From: Calothrix sp. NIES-4105
GTDB taxonomy: Bacteria > Cyanobacteriota > Cyanobacteriia > Cyanobacteriales > Nostocaceae
Assembly (NCBI RefSeq): GCF_002368415.1
Contig: NZ_AP018290.1
Span: 124,001 to 188,000, forward strand
Reading direction: 5' to 3'
DNA length: 64,000 nt
Shown: one piece after another, positions 27,592 through 36,438 of the stretch
Position numbering within the stretch: the first letter of the stretch is position 1
Layout: every line of letters begins with the position of its first letter
Notes under the pieces: model-generated
What the model was told of the DNA's origin: nothing
What the model saw: the letters and a program-made list of their open reading frames with translations, nothing else
Database searches by the model: none
Program-made: the position numbers and the translations under genes

Positions 27592-29562
27592 ATGAAGCAC
27601 CTACTGGTCAAATTGCTCGTCCTAATCACAGCACTACTGTCACTTGCTTTTTATAATCCTGCCCAGATTATACATCCACAACAGGAGCAACAGACTTCTG
27701 CTGTAAAAAAGCAAGATTTGAATGACTTACAGGGTTTAAAGACATTTGTTGACAAGTACGTTGCTAAGAATATGGATGATGAGCAAGTTCCTGGTGTGGC
27801 AATAGTCGTAGTTCGAGATGGAAAGATATATTTTCAAAAAGGGTATGGTTATGCAGATATAGAGAACAAAAAACCTGTTGTGGCAAGTAAAACTTTATTT
27901 AGAGTCGCGTCAATATCAAAGCTATTTACCGCAACCGCTGTTATGCAGCTTGTTGAACAAGGTAAAATTAATCTAAATGAGGATGTTCATAAATATATTA
28001 AAGACTTTGAGCTTGATACTAAATACTCACAACCAATTACAGTAGCAAATTTATTGACTCATACATCAGGGTTGGATGTTAATGATGTTGGCATGTCAGC
28101 TCGTACTCAGAACTTACTACAACCACTTGGTAAACATTTAGCAAACCATAAACCACAGCAAATACTTCCTCCAGGTACAATAACTACTTATTCTAATTAT
28201 GGAGTTGCTTTAGCAGGTTATATAGTTGAGAAAGTTTCAGGAATACCATTTGCTCAATATATAGACAAAAATATTTTACAACCGTTACAAATGCAGCACA
28301 GTAGTTTTTTACAGGCGCCACCATCTGCTTTAAAATCAGACTTAGCTATCGGTTACGAATATAAAAATAGCAAATATCAACTACAGCCTTATACATATGA
28401 ACATCAAGTTCCAGCAATAGCTTTGAGTACAACTGCAACTGACATCGCTAACTTTATGATAGCCCATTTAAATCAAGGTCGTTACGGTAATAATCAAATT
28501 TTACAATTTGATACAATTAAGCAAATGCAGCGTCAGCATTTTACCAATGACCCACGTATTCCTGGTATAGCGTATGTTTTTCAAGAGCAATTTCGTAATG
28601 ATTTCAGAATAATTAGACACGGTGGTTTAATTGAAGGGTTCGTCAGTCAATTAGCTTTAATTCCACAAGATAATGTAGGAATATTTATTGTTTGTAATTC
28701 TACATCTAGCTTTGACACTCAATTTATTAAAGAATTTTTAAATCGTTATTATCCTATTCAAAATAAACCTGATATTTCTCGCTCTGTACCTTTGAAATTA
28801 TCTAATGATTTCAAGGGTAGTTATTTAGATACAATTACATCTCAAACAACTATAGAAAAAGTGCTTGAACCTTATTATTTTAGTGTTGAAGTTAAGTCAA
28901 ATAACATACTTGTCTATGACCAAAAGCAGTATATCCAGATTGAACCAATGTTATTTTTATCTTTAGAAGGTGATAAATATATTAGTTTTAGAAAAGATAG
29001 TTCCAACACTATTTATTTATTTGATGGTATATTTACACTTCGCAAGATAAGTTGGTATGAGAATCTTTCATTTCAAATCTTTTTATATAAAGCATTTTTA
29101 TCAATATTTATATTAGTCTGTATTTTTCAACCTGCTACTCTAACGCTTGGATACTTCTATAATCAACTTAAATTATCACATCGATATATTCCTCGGCGCC
29201 TATTTTACAATTTTACAAAAAAAAGTAAAAAAACACCAACTTTAAAAATTATTAATTTCTTAACAATCATTATAGGTTATTTGAATTTATTATTTATTAT
29301 AGTTGGTAAATTGATTTTATCTTATAAAATGGATAATTATTTTAAAGTAATTTATGGCATTAATACAATTTATATTACCTTGCTTTGCTTGCCGATTATA
29401 TCATGTGTAATAACATTTATCTTGCTTTTTTACATTTGGCTAATTTGGAGAGGTAAAGAAGGAACATACATTCAAAGAGTATACTATACATTTATAACAG
29501 GCGCCGCTTTGCTGTTTATGTGTTTTCTCAATTACTGGAACTTATTAGGTTTCAAATTCTAA
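27592..29562 (+). CDS. Serine beta-lactamase-fold hydrolase with C-terminal membrane domain
   Basis: 656 residues. An N-terminal hydrophobic segment (LLVLITALLSLAFY) directs export. Residues about 45-390 are a class C beta-lactamase/DD-peptidase fold: S107-I-S-K110 (SxxK nucleophile), Y200-S-N202 (YxN) and H343-G-G345 in place of KTG. HGG is usual in family S12 esterase/peptidase members such as EstB, AmpH or FmtA-like proteins. The last 170 residues hold about four hydrophobic helices, so the catalytic domain is tethered to the membrane. Substrate is probably a peptidoglycan peptide or D-amino acid ester; genuine antibiotic resistance is not implied. A second SxxK protein follows 103 bases downstream. 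Confidence 0.85.
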   Translation: MKHLLVKLLVLITALLSLAFYNPAQIIHPQQEQQTSAVKKQDLNDLQGLKTFVDKYVAKNMDDEQVPGVAIVVVRDGKIYFQKGYGYADIENKKPVVASKTLFRVASISKLFTATAVMQLVEQGKINLNEDVHKYIKDFELDTKYSQPITVANLLTHTSGLDVNDVGMSARTQNLLQPLGKHLANHKPQQILPPGTITTYSNYGVALAGYIVEKVSGIPFAQYIDKNILQPLQMQHSSFLQAPPSALKSDLAIGYEYKNSKYQLQPYTYEHQVPAIALSTTATDIANFMIAHLNQGRYGNNQILQFDTIKQMQRQHFTNDPRIPGIAYVFQEQFRNDFRIIRHGGLIEGFVSQLALIPQDNVGIFIVCNSTSSFDTQFIKEFLNRYYPIQNKPDISRSVPLKLSNDFKGSYLDTITSQTTIEKVLEPYYFSVEVKSNNILVYDQKQYIQIEPMLFLSLEGDKYISFRKDSSNTIYLFDGIFTLRKISWYENLSFQIFLYKAFLSIFILVCIFQPATLTLGYFYNQLKLSHRYIPRRLFYNFTKKSKKTPTLKIINFLTIIIGYLNLLFIIVGKLILSYKMDNYFKVIYGINTIYITLLCLPIISCVITFILLFYIWLIWRGKEGTYIQRVYYTFITGAALLFMCFLNYWNLLGFKF

Positions 29563-29665
29563 AATCTAATTGATAAATACTATTTACGAAACTATGCCAT
29601 TAGATAGATATTCATAAAAACTAAATTACTGTAGTATCTCCAGTGAAATCTAAACGATTGTATTA

Positions 29666-30889
29666 ATGCGTAAAATAAAACAAATTACAATAAAACACAA
29701 CTCAAATGACCAAAATAAAAAATTCACAGCTTGGCGCCTATTTTTATCTATAAAGATTTTAATTGTATTAGCAGTGAGCATAGGTATTGGCGCCTTACTA
29801 TATTATCAATTTCATCTCAAAAAACATATAGTAAGTAGAAATGAGCAGTCATTATTTAGAAAAAAAGTAAAACTAATGTATTTGTCACCAAGACAAGTGA
29901 TAAGCACAACAAAGGTGTCTGCTATCACAACCAACTCGTTAGTCAAAAGTAATCAATTTGAGATTACTTATAATGTTCTAAAAAATCCGATTTTGAGTAA
30001 AAGTCAAAAATTAGATAATATAATTAATGAACTGGTTGATTTAGTCAAAAAACAAGAATTACCAACTCAACCTTTATCAATTACCTTAATTCATGTAAAG
30101 AGCAAGACAATATCTGGATATCAACAACATATTTCTAGATACCCTGCGAGCGTTGCAAAGTTATTTTGGATGGTTATATTAGAAGAGTATAGCAATGAAA
30201 GAAAAATTGCAAGTAGTAATAAAATAGAAACTGATTTGAAAGATATGATTCTTAAATCAGACAACGATGCATCGAGTCGAATTATAGATGTTATTACTAA
30301 CACTCAATCTTCACAAAATCAATTAAGTGATAATCAGTTCAAGACTTGGTACAAAAAAAGGAATCAATTAAATCGTTTTTTTGAGAAAGCTGGTTACAAA
30401 AATATTGATATTAGTCATAAACCATTTCCACTTGTTGATCTAACAATGACTGAACCTCAAGGTACAGAATTGCAATTACAAAATAATAGTAATTTCAATC
30501 AAGTATCAACATATCATGCCGCGCGATTAATGTATGAGATTTTTACAAACCGTGCGGTATCATTAGAGTCGAGTCAAAAAATGGCAACATTGCTGAAACG
30601 CGACTTGCATTTATCAGCATGGAAAAATAACCCTCCTCCTACAGAAGCATTTAACCCGATAGAAAACTTCATGGGTGAGTCGTTATCAGATAAAGATATT
30701 ATATTTGCTTCTAAAGCAGGTCAAACATCAACTGGGCGCCATGAAGTTGCCTATGTGGCAGCTACAGATGGTAGAATGCAGTATATAATAGCAGTTTTTG
30801 GTAAAGATACTCAATACAGCGAGAGTAACACAATTTTTCCAGATATATCACAATTAGTATTTGAACGAATGAGCAACCATATTAAATAA
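29666..30889 (+). CDS. Membrane-anchored class A beta-lactamase-like protein
   Basis: 407 residues. Short basic cytosolic N-terminus, one transmembrane helix (about 28-48), then a periplasmic class A-type domain: S162-V-A-K165 (SxxK), S198-D-N200 (SDN) and K350-A-G352 (KTG variant). I see no clear class A omega-loop Glu (ExxLN). With the KAG variant this argues for a penicillin-interactive protein or cell-wall enzyme rather than an efficient beta-lactamase. Lies 103 bp after another penicillin-recognising enzyme on the same strand, so the two may cooperate in peptidoglycan remodelling. Confidence 0.82.
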   Translation: MRKIKQITIKHNSNDQNKKFTAWRLFLSIKILIVLAVSIGIGALLYYQFHLKKHIVSRNEQSLFRKKVKLMYLSPRQVISTTKVSAITTNSLVKSNQFEITYNVLKNPILSKSQKLDNIINELVDLVKKQELPTQPLSITLIHVKSKTISGYQQHISRYPASVAKLFWMVILEEYSNERKIASSNKIETDLKDMILKSDNDASSRIIDVITNTQSSQNQLSDNQFKTWYKKRNQLNRFFEKAGYKNIDISHKPFPLVDLTMTEPQGTELQLQNNSNFNQVSTYHAARLMYEIFTNRAVSLESSQKMATLLKRDLHLSAWKNNPPPTEAFNPIENFMGESLSDKDIIFASKAGQTSTGRHEVAYVAATDGRMQYIIAVFGKDTQYSESNTIFPDISQLVFERMSNHIK

Positions 30890-30939
30890 TTGTTAGCACA
30901 AGCCTTTTCTTACCTGAGCAAGCAGAAACTAAGTAGTAA

Positions 30940-30957
30940 GGTGGGCCGAAGCCCACC
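30940..30957. terminator. GGTGGGC hairpin between convergent genes
   Basis: GGTGGGC, loop CGAA, GCCCACC: a perfect 7-bp stem between the convergent ends of the beta-lactamase-like and photolyase genes. The same palindrome arms recur at 40767-40783. Confidence 0.65.
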
Positions 30958-30996
30958 GTACAAGTGTACATATAGGCGAGACACCTGTGCTACAAG

Positions 30997-32523
30997 CTAC
31001 TCGTATTTTCTGGTTTTATCGTGCCAGTCGCGCGCTAATTTACGAATAGCTTTTAATTCTTCTTCTGACATTCCTTCTAAGTTTTTCATTATAAAAGTCA
31101 TTCGTCCCTGCGATGTCAGTTTATCACGGTTACGGTCGAGAAAGTCCCAATAAAAGAAGTTGAATGGGCAAGCTTTTTCTCCTGTACGTGCTTTTGGGTC
31201 ATATGCACATCCTTTACAGTAGTTGCTCATCTTGTTGATATAATTAGCTGATGATGCATATGGCTTTGACCCGACAATTCCACCATCGGCGAATAATCCC
31301 ATACCAATAACGTTAGTTTGCATTACCCAGTCATACGCATCAATAAATGCTGTGTGAAACCAGCTTTCGACTTGTTGCGGTGAAAACCCTGCTATTAATG
31401 AGAAATTACTCAATATCATCAAACGCTGAATATGATGCACATACCCAATGCGAAGTAACTGAGATATAACTTGATGTAAGCAGTTCATCTTAGTATCACC
31501 CGTCCAGAAAAATTCAGGTAATGCTTCGGTATGGTTAAAATAATTCTTCTCTGGATAATCGGCGCCTACATAATGATACAGTCCATACATATATTCGCGC
31601 CATCCCATAACTTGACGAATAAATCCTTCTACGCTATTAAGCGGAAGTTTCTGTTCTTGGTATGCTTTTTCAGCAGCTTGCACTACTTCTAAAGGATGCA
31701 GTAACCCTATATTAATATACGGGGATATCATCGCGTGCCACATTGTTTCTTCCCCCACCACCATTGCATCTTGATAGGGGCCAAAGTTAGCAAGACGGAC
31801 ATTTACAAACCAGTCTAATACTTCCAAAGCTTCTGTGCGCGTTACTCCCCAATGAAATTCTTTTAACTCTCCATATATAGGAATAGTTAGAGAGTTAACA
31901 AAATTAATTACTTCCTGGGTTATTTTATCTGGTTCAAACCATCTTGCAGGTGGAGTGTTTAATTTCCCTTTGGGAGGTTGACGGTTGTCTTTATCGTAGT
32001 TCCAAGTTCCACCGACAGGTTTATCACCATCCATTAGTATATCAAAACGCTGGCGCCCTTCTCGGTAAAAGTATTCCATTAATAAATTTTTACGACATGA
32101 AGCCCATTGTGCAAATTGTTCGTGTGTCCACAAATAATGGTTGTTGGGTATTAATGTGATGGGACATTGTAAAGACGCCATTAATCGCGTCTCTACATTT
32201 TTGATAACATCAAGGAAGGGTTTATCGGCAGGCGCCATTACCCGTACTTCAGTAATTTTATTCTCTTCTACCCATTTTGTCAGGGGTGTAGCAAAATCAT
32301 CAGCTATTTTATAAGTAACATAATACCCTTGTTGACGCAGTTCTTCGGCAAAATGTCGCATTGCTGACCATACGAGTACAATTTTCTGTTTATGATACTC
32401 GCGCGCTTTGACGTGTTGTAGTGATTCAATAAAAATTATAGGCGCCTTTTGACTATCGCATGAAGCAAGTGCAGCTTGTCCGTGATTAAGTTGGTCACCT
32501 AATATCCAAACACCTATAGTCAT
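30997..32523 (-). CDS. phrB: FeS-cluster (6-4) photolyase / bacterial cryptochrome (PhrB type)
   Basis: 508 residues, full length for the iron-sulfur bacterial cryptochrome/photolyase family. Four cysteines, C348, C436, C439 and C452, have the spacing (88, 3, 13) known for the [4Fe-4S] ligands of Agrobacterium PhrB. The N-terminus (GVWILGDQLNHGQAAL) is the antenna-domain start, and 'GWREYMYGLYHYVG' and 'SNFSLIAGFSPQQVESWFHTAFIDAYDWVM' belong to the FAD domain. The enzyme repairs (6-4) photoproducts with light. A copy of the GTAGAGAC palindrome (32169-32196) lies in frame, encoding residues 110-119 (VETRLMASLQ) in a surface region. Convergent with the beta-lactamase-like gene. Confidence 0.92.
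   Translation of the reverse strand: MTIGVWILGDQLNHGQAALASCDSQKAPIIFIESLQHVKAREYHKQKIVLVWSAMRHFAEELRQQGYYVTYKIADDFATPLTKWVEENKITEVRVMAPADKPFLDVIKNVETRLMASLQCPITLIPNNHYLWTHEQFAQWASCRKNLLMEYFYREGRQRFDILMDGDKPVGGTWNYDKDNRQPPKGKLNTPPARWFEPDKITQEVINFVNSLTIPIYGELKEFHWGVTRTEALEVLDWFVNVRLANFGPYQDAMVVGEETMWHAMISPYINIGLLHPLEVVQAAEKAYQEQKLPLNSVEGFIRQVMGWREYMYGLYHYVGADYPEKNYFNHTEALPEFFWTGDTKMNCLHQVISQLLRIGYVHHIQRLMILSNFSLIAGFSPQQVESWFHTAFIDAYDWVMQTNVIGMGLFADGGIVGSKPYASSANYINKMSNYCKGCAYDPKARTGEKACPFNFFYWDFLDRNRDKLTSQGRMTFIMKNLEGMSEEELKAIRKLARDWHDKTRKYE
32169..32196. repeat. GTAGAGAC-family palindrome inside phrB coding sequence
   Basis: GTAAAGACGCCATT faces AATCGCGTCTCTAC; two mismatches relative to a perfect palindrome. 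It is an imperfect member of the family that is otherwise intergenic (16.5-17.9, 34.57, 58.3 and 60.9 kb). Reading frame is preserved across it. Confidence 0.75.
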
Positions 32524-32599
32524 TTTTACTTAAAGTTACAATATAAGATAATGATAAAATAAGTTTGGCTACTAAATCCTCCGCCAAAGTAGGTAACGA

Positions 32600-33235
32600 A
32601 TGTCAAGTGCTACGATTAGCTTACTTTTATAACCTGGTCAGAAAGTAACGCTTCAACCTGTTTCATGGCAAAGGTTTGAAGCTATTTTAGATGAACTTGG
32701 AGAAAAGCGTTCCTCACGAGTAGCTTACGCAAATGGTATTTTAGAAATTATGGCGCCGCTACCTAAACACGAACGCAGTAAAGTAATATTAGCAGATTTA
32801 GTCAAAATTTTACTTAAATTTAAAAAGCTCGCATGGGAACCTTTGGGTTCAACTACCTTTAAAAGACAAAACATGGCAGCTGGTGTTGAACCGGATGATT
32901 GCTTCTATATCCAAAATTATAAAGCAGTAATTGGTAAAGAACGAATAGACTTATCCGTTGACCCACCACCCAACCTGTCACTCGAAACTAATGTTACCTC
33001 TAAAACTACAACTGATGCTTATGAAGCTTTAGGTGTACCAGAATTATGGATTTATGAGGCGCCTCAACTCAAGATTAAAATTTTAGTTAACGGTGAATAT
33101 ATCGATTCAAACACCTCGCTAATTTTCTCTGATATTAACGTTATACAAATTATCCCATACTATATGCAACGCGCGAAAGTTGTCGGAGTCAGTCAAGCAC
33201 TCAATGAGTTTGAACAATTTATCAACACACCGTGA
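32600..33235 (+). pseudogene. Uma2-family nuclease gene with an early in-frame stop
   Basis: From ATG 32600 the frame reads MSSATISLLL then TAA (32630-32632), and continues in the same frame as PGQKVTLQPVSWQRFEAILDELG... into the open frame ending at 33235. The continuing text (VSWQRFEAILDELGEKRSSRVAYANGILEIMAP) is typical Uma2 (DUF820) sequence, so one nonsense mutation disrupts a gene of about 211 codons. Core residues follow: 'VEPDDCFYI' and 'LSVDPPPNLSLETNVTSKT', then 'YEALGVPELWIYE'. Translation could restart only at ATG 32750, losing about 50 residues. Uma2 proteins are PD-(D/E)xK nucleases widespread in cyanobacteria. Confidence 0.8.
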
Positions 33236-33352
33236 TACAAATTAAGGAAACCAAATATACACTCATCGCGTCTTGTCGTCAAACATCTTACTAGCTGTTT
33301 ATTTTCGCCAAATCACCCTATCATTTACCAGTAGAAGTCGTTTCTACGTTTT

Positions 33353-34558
33353 ATGCGTTTTAAATTTAGTCGCAAATTTTACCTATCTCTCGGCTTGTGT
33401 TTACTCTCAGTACTATCTACCGTCGCTTTAAATAGCTGTTCACAGAACTTAGTTAAAGCGGATTCTACTGAGCCTACTGTATCGATTGTAGCTCCGAGTT
33501 TCCAAATTGCACAAGCTTCTGATGCTTACAAAGTTATTGATGAAGCAAGACAATATAGATATACCGTCCAAGGTAACGAAATTCTTGATGCGGCAAATCT
33601 ACCGAAAGCGAGAGTTAATTTCAATCAAGCTGATTTATTAACTACCCTTGTTAATACTCGCAAATACTACCAAGAACATTCAGACGCTGACCCTGACGTA
33701 AAACGTCCTGGTTTACTTGCTACACAAGGCGTAACAGTCGATGACACACTTAAAACCCTAGACTTCATGATAGCGGTTTTACAAGAAGATATCTCAAACG
33801 GGCGCCAGACCCGCTTACAAAACCCAGACTTTATCAACCAAAACTTCCGTGTCATTAAATGGACGGCACATAACCCCAAAAAACCCGCCCAAAAACAAGT
33901 ACGTTTAACTAAGTACGCTGTCTTTACACACCCAGGTTCACGTACCAAAACTTCTGCCTTCAATATCCCTATCTATAGCCTCAAAGATGAATTTGCTAGT
34001 GATAAGTTTTTTACAAAGTATACTAAACAAGATGTATTAAATGGTATATATGAACCTGGTGGTAAAGAACACGGTAAAGTTGAACCGCTTGCTTATCTAA
34101 CTCGACAAGGTTTAGAAGAAGCATTGATGGAAGGAACTGTATTAATAAATTTTCCCGATGGTACAAGTGGATATTTCAATGTAGACAGAAGTAATGAAAT
34201 TCCTTTTATTAAGGGTGTAAACCCACGAAACCAAAAGCGTTACTGGTATTTTAGAAAGGTTGACGCTATCAAAGGTTATGGTTACAAAATTGACGCCAAA
34301 ATCTCAATCAAACCTGGTGTGACGTTTGCTGGAGATGTTTTAAATATTGGTTTGGGTCGAATGATTGTGCTAGACTCAGGAAAAGGTAATAACAGGCGCC
34401 TGCGAATGGCTGTTATTGCTGATACTGGTGGCGCCTTCCTACCAAGTCTTTATCAACTTGATTATCTTTCGGGTGTTTTTAAGACTAAACAAGATTTTCA
34501 AGACTATATACGTACACTTCCTGAATTCGCAAATGCCTACATCTTAGTTAAAAAATAA
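33353..34558 (+). CDS. Lipoprotein with MltA/3D-like C-terminal domain
   Basis: 401 residues. A lipoprotein-type signal (LSVLSTVALNSC) with Cys at about 29 anchors it to a membrane. The C-terminal third contains 'PRNQKRYWYFRKVDAIKGYGYKIDAKISIKPGVTFAGDVLNIGLGRMIVLDSG' and '...MAVIADTGGAF', resembling the 3D/double-psi barrel of MltA-type lytic transglycosylases, where the Asp of ADTGGA is catalytic. The middle region (residues 90-250) is unassigned. Likely a cell-wall enzyme on the periplasmic side. Followed by a perfect GTAGAGAC palindrome that may end its transcript. Confidence 0.6.
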   Translation: MRFKFSRKFYLSLGLCLLSVLSTVALNSCSQNLVKADSTEPTVSIVAPSFQIAQASDAYKVIDEARQYRYTVQGNEILDAANLPKARVNFNQADLLTTLVNTRKYYQEHSDADPDVKRPGLLATQGVTVDDTLKTLDFMIAVLQEDISNGRQTRLQNPDFINQNFRVIKWTAHNPKKPAQKQVRLTKYAVFTHPGSRTKTSAFNIPIYSLKDEFASDKFFTKYTKQDVLNGIYEPGGKEHGKVEPLAYLTRQGLEEALMEGTVLINFPDGTSGYFNVDRSNEIPFIKGVNPRNQKRYWYFRKVDAIKGYGYKIDAKISIKPGVTFAGDVLNIGLGRMIVLDSGKGNNRRLRMAVIADTGGAFLPSLYQLDYLSGVFKTKQDFQDYIRTLPEFANAYILVKK

Positions 34559-34571
34559 AATTGCCCATAAT

Positions 34572-34599
34572 GTAGAGACGTTACATGTAACGTCTCTAC
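34572..34599. terminator. Perfect 28-bp GTAGAGAC palindrome after lipoprotein gene
   Basis: GTAGAGACGTTACA is followed by its exact complement TGTAACGTCTCTAC, 13 bases past the stop codon. The position supports a terminator or mRNA 3'-end role; the family is shared with the small-protein array. Confidence 0.7.
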
Positions 34600-34658
34600 T
34601 GTTTTGATGAATATCTATTCTAGGACTTACGCATTGACAAAAATAGTAATCAATGCAT

Positions 34659-34991
34659 CTAAGCATCGCAAGTACTAGTTAAATTATTTACAATATACTC
34701 ACGTACAACATTTGTAAATAAGTTTCTTTGTACCTCGTACCAATTAGAGATTTTTTCCTCCGAGCGCATTTTTTCCAAGCGAATAAATGCTTGAAGTGAG
34801 CAGAATATATGTGTTTTAATTGCATAACTATCTCTAACCATGAATCTACAAATACCACATACTTGCTTTACCGCTCTGTGAAAAGTTTCAATTTTCCAAT
34901 GAGTATCATGTATTGTGATAAATTCGCTTCTCGTTATCTTTTTTAGATATTCTTCGTCGCTGAGGTTTTCTTGATTTGGTAAATAAATATT
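34659..34991 (-). pseudogene. Transposase remnant (IS701/IS4-like C-terminus)
   Basis: On the minus strand 111 codons without a start read ...LSDEEYLKKITRSEFITI, then HDTHWKIETFHRAVKQVCGI, then MVRDSYAIKTHIFCSLQAF and the terminal LVR-like helix. This is the C-terminal part of a DDE transposase: the 'W.IE.FHR..K' block holds the catalytic Glu, and 'THIFCSLQAF' is characteristic. The N-terminal three-quarters are missing. Just beyond its 3' end, 34622-34635 (aggacttacgcatt) resembles IS termini common in Nostocales. The remnant abuts a GAF-protein relic exactly at 34991/34992. Confidence 0.82.
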
Positions 34992-35108
34992 GTAGAGTTA
35001 TTTGCTGAACGTGCAACAACAGCTATTGATAACTATCATCTCTATCAGCAGCAAAGACAATTTAATCAAATGTTAGAATCGGAGGTTGTTCGCAGAACAG
35101 AGGAATAG
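34992..35108 (+). pseudogene. GAF-domain sensor protein relic
   Basis: 39 codons read VELFAERATTAIDNYHLY then a coiled stretch ending EVVRRTEE-stop. This is the end of a GAF domain plus the linker helix that normally leads to a kinase or cyclase domain. Nothing upstream or downstream continues it; the upstream side is replaced by the IS remnant. Inactive. Confidence 0.65.
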
Positions 35109-35175
35109 AAAAAATATACATGAAGATATTACATCACCTCTTCAAAGTTCAAAAGGTTGTAATTAGCTCTTCAGA

Positions 35176-35847
35176 TTGTTCTTGCATACAGGAAAGCGTA
35201 TCCTTCATATTGAATTCCAGACACTACCTGAGTCTGAGCCTCCAATACCTTTCAGAGAACTAGATTATTCCGTTAGGCTGAAGCGACAATATAGCGTTCC
35301 TGTGACGCAAGTAGTAATTTTCCTGAAGTTCACAGATGATAAAATTGTCAAAACAGAGGAATATAGGGATGAAAGCACGCTCCACAAATATAAAGTCATT
35401 CGCATGTGGGAGCAAGAGCCAGATAGATTCTTGAAGAGTCAAGCATTGCTACCACTGGCGCCTTTAACAGCAACAACTTCACCAGAAGCATTACTGTCGC
35501 AAGTTGTTCAGAAGATTGCTACAATTCCAAGTAGAGGTGATAGACAAAACACCGCCGCATATACACAAATATTAGCTGGTTTAAAGTTTGACAAAAACTT
35601 GATTCGTAATTTATTGAGCGAGGACATTATGAAAGAATCTGTCATTTATCAAGATATATTTCAGAAAGGAAAACAAGAAGAGGTTTTTGAGTTAGTTAGC
35701 CGCTTGCTAGATCGAAAATTCGGCGCCATCGACTCATCGATTCTTGAACGTCTCCGAGTTTTGACAAGAGAGCGACTTGAAGAATTGATAATAAATTCTG
35801 AGGATTTATCAAAAATTTCTGATTTACAAGCTTGGTTAAATAGATAA
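35176..35847 (+). pseudogene. Rpn-family nuclease (PD-(D/E)xK transposase-like), 5'-truncated
   Basis: 223 residues. It starts within the family's conserved block: 'RILHIEFQTLPESEPPIPFRELDYSVRLKRQY', which in intact relatives is preceded by about 50-60 residues with the first catalytic acidic residue. HIEFQ is the second catalytic motif. The C-terminus (QDIFQKGKQEEVFELVSRLLDRKFGAIDSSILERL) is the DUF4351-type helical tail. No proper start is visible: the TTG at 35176 is arbitrary and an in-frame TAG is at 35164. The truncation coincides with the IS and GAF remnants. Probably inactive. Confidence 0.75.
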
Positions 35848-35936
35848 TCAATAATCTATCTTTAAACAAGATATATTAGGTCAAAGATAATAACTTTGAC
35901 CCTTTTTATGCATGTACAGATATAATTAAAAATAAA

Positions 35937-36345
35937 ACACCGCTAAATATACACAAATATCAGCTGGTCTAAGATTTGGCGATTTGGCAAAAAACTGATT
36001 TGTAATTCCCAACCGCGAGAACATTATGAAAGAATCTGTCATTTATCAGGATATATTCCAGAAAGGAAGACAGCAGGAAGCTTTTGAGTTAATGAGCCGT
36101 TTCTTAAAACGAAAGTTCGGCACCATAGACTTATCAATCCTCGAACGTCTCCAAGCTATGACTACAGAACAACTTGAACAGTTAGCAGAAGATTCTCTTG
36201 ATTTCTCTAATATTTCTGATTTAGAGACTTGGTTAAATAAACAATCAACAGTTTAATTTTGTTCTGTTTTAAATGTACTAATGATACTGATTATATACAA
36301 AAACTTGATTCGTAATTCCCTAGCGTGAGAACATCATGAAAGAAT
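35937..36345 (+). repeat. Two decayed duplicates of the Rpn gene tail
   Basis: Bases from 35937 repeat those from 35552 (acaccgc...tatacacaaatat.agctggt) through the gene end, and a third partial copy begins near 36293 (aaaaacttgattcgtaattccctag). The first duplicate keeps a 76-codon frame, 36026-36256 (MKESVIYQDIFQKGRQQEAFELM...), equal to the DUF4351 tail; its upstream half is frameshifted. The third copy ends after 'atgaaagaatcag'. Tail-only duplicates could make a free DUF4351 peptide, but no convincing ribosome-binding site is visible. Confidence 0.7.
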
Positions 36346-36438
36346 CAGGTTAATTAAGCCTACCTGGTAAAGGATTTTTACCTTGCACAAGGCGCCAGCA
36401 TAATTCATACTAATTGGTATTCAATAGGAGACAATATC

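Noticed and set aside
27592-30889. The two SxxK genes as antibiotic-resistance beta-lactamases
   Set aside because: HGG and KAG replace the KTG motif, no class A ExxLN Glu was found, and both are membrane-tethered; cell-wall roles fit better.
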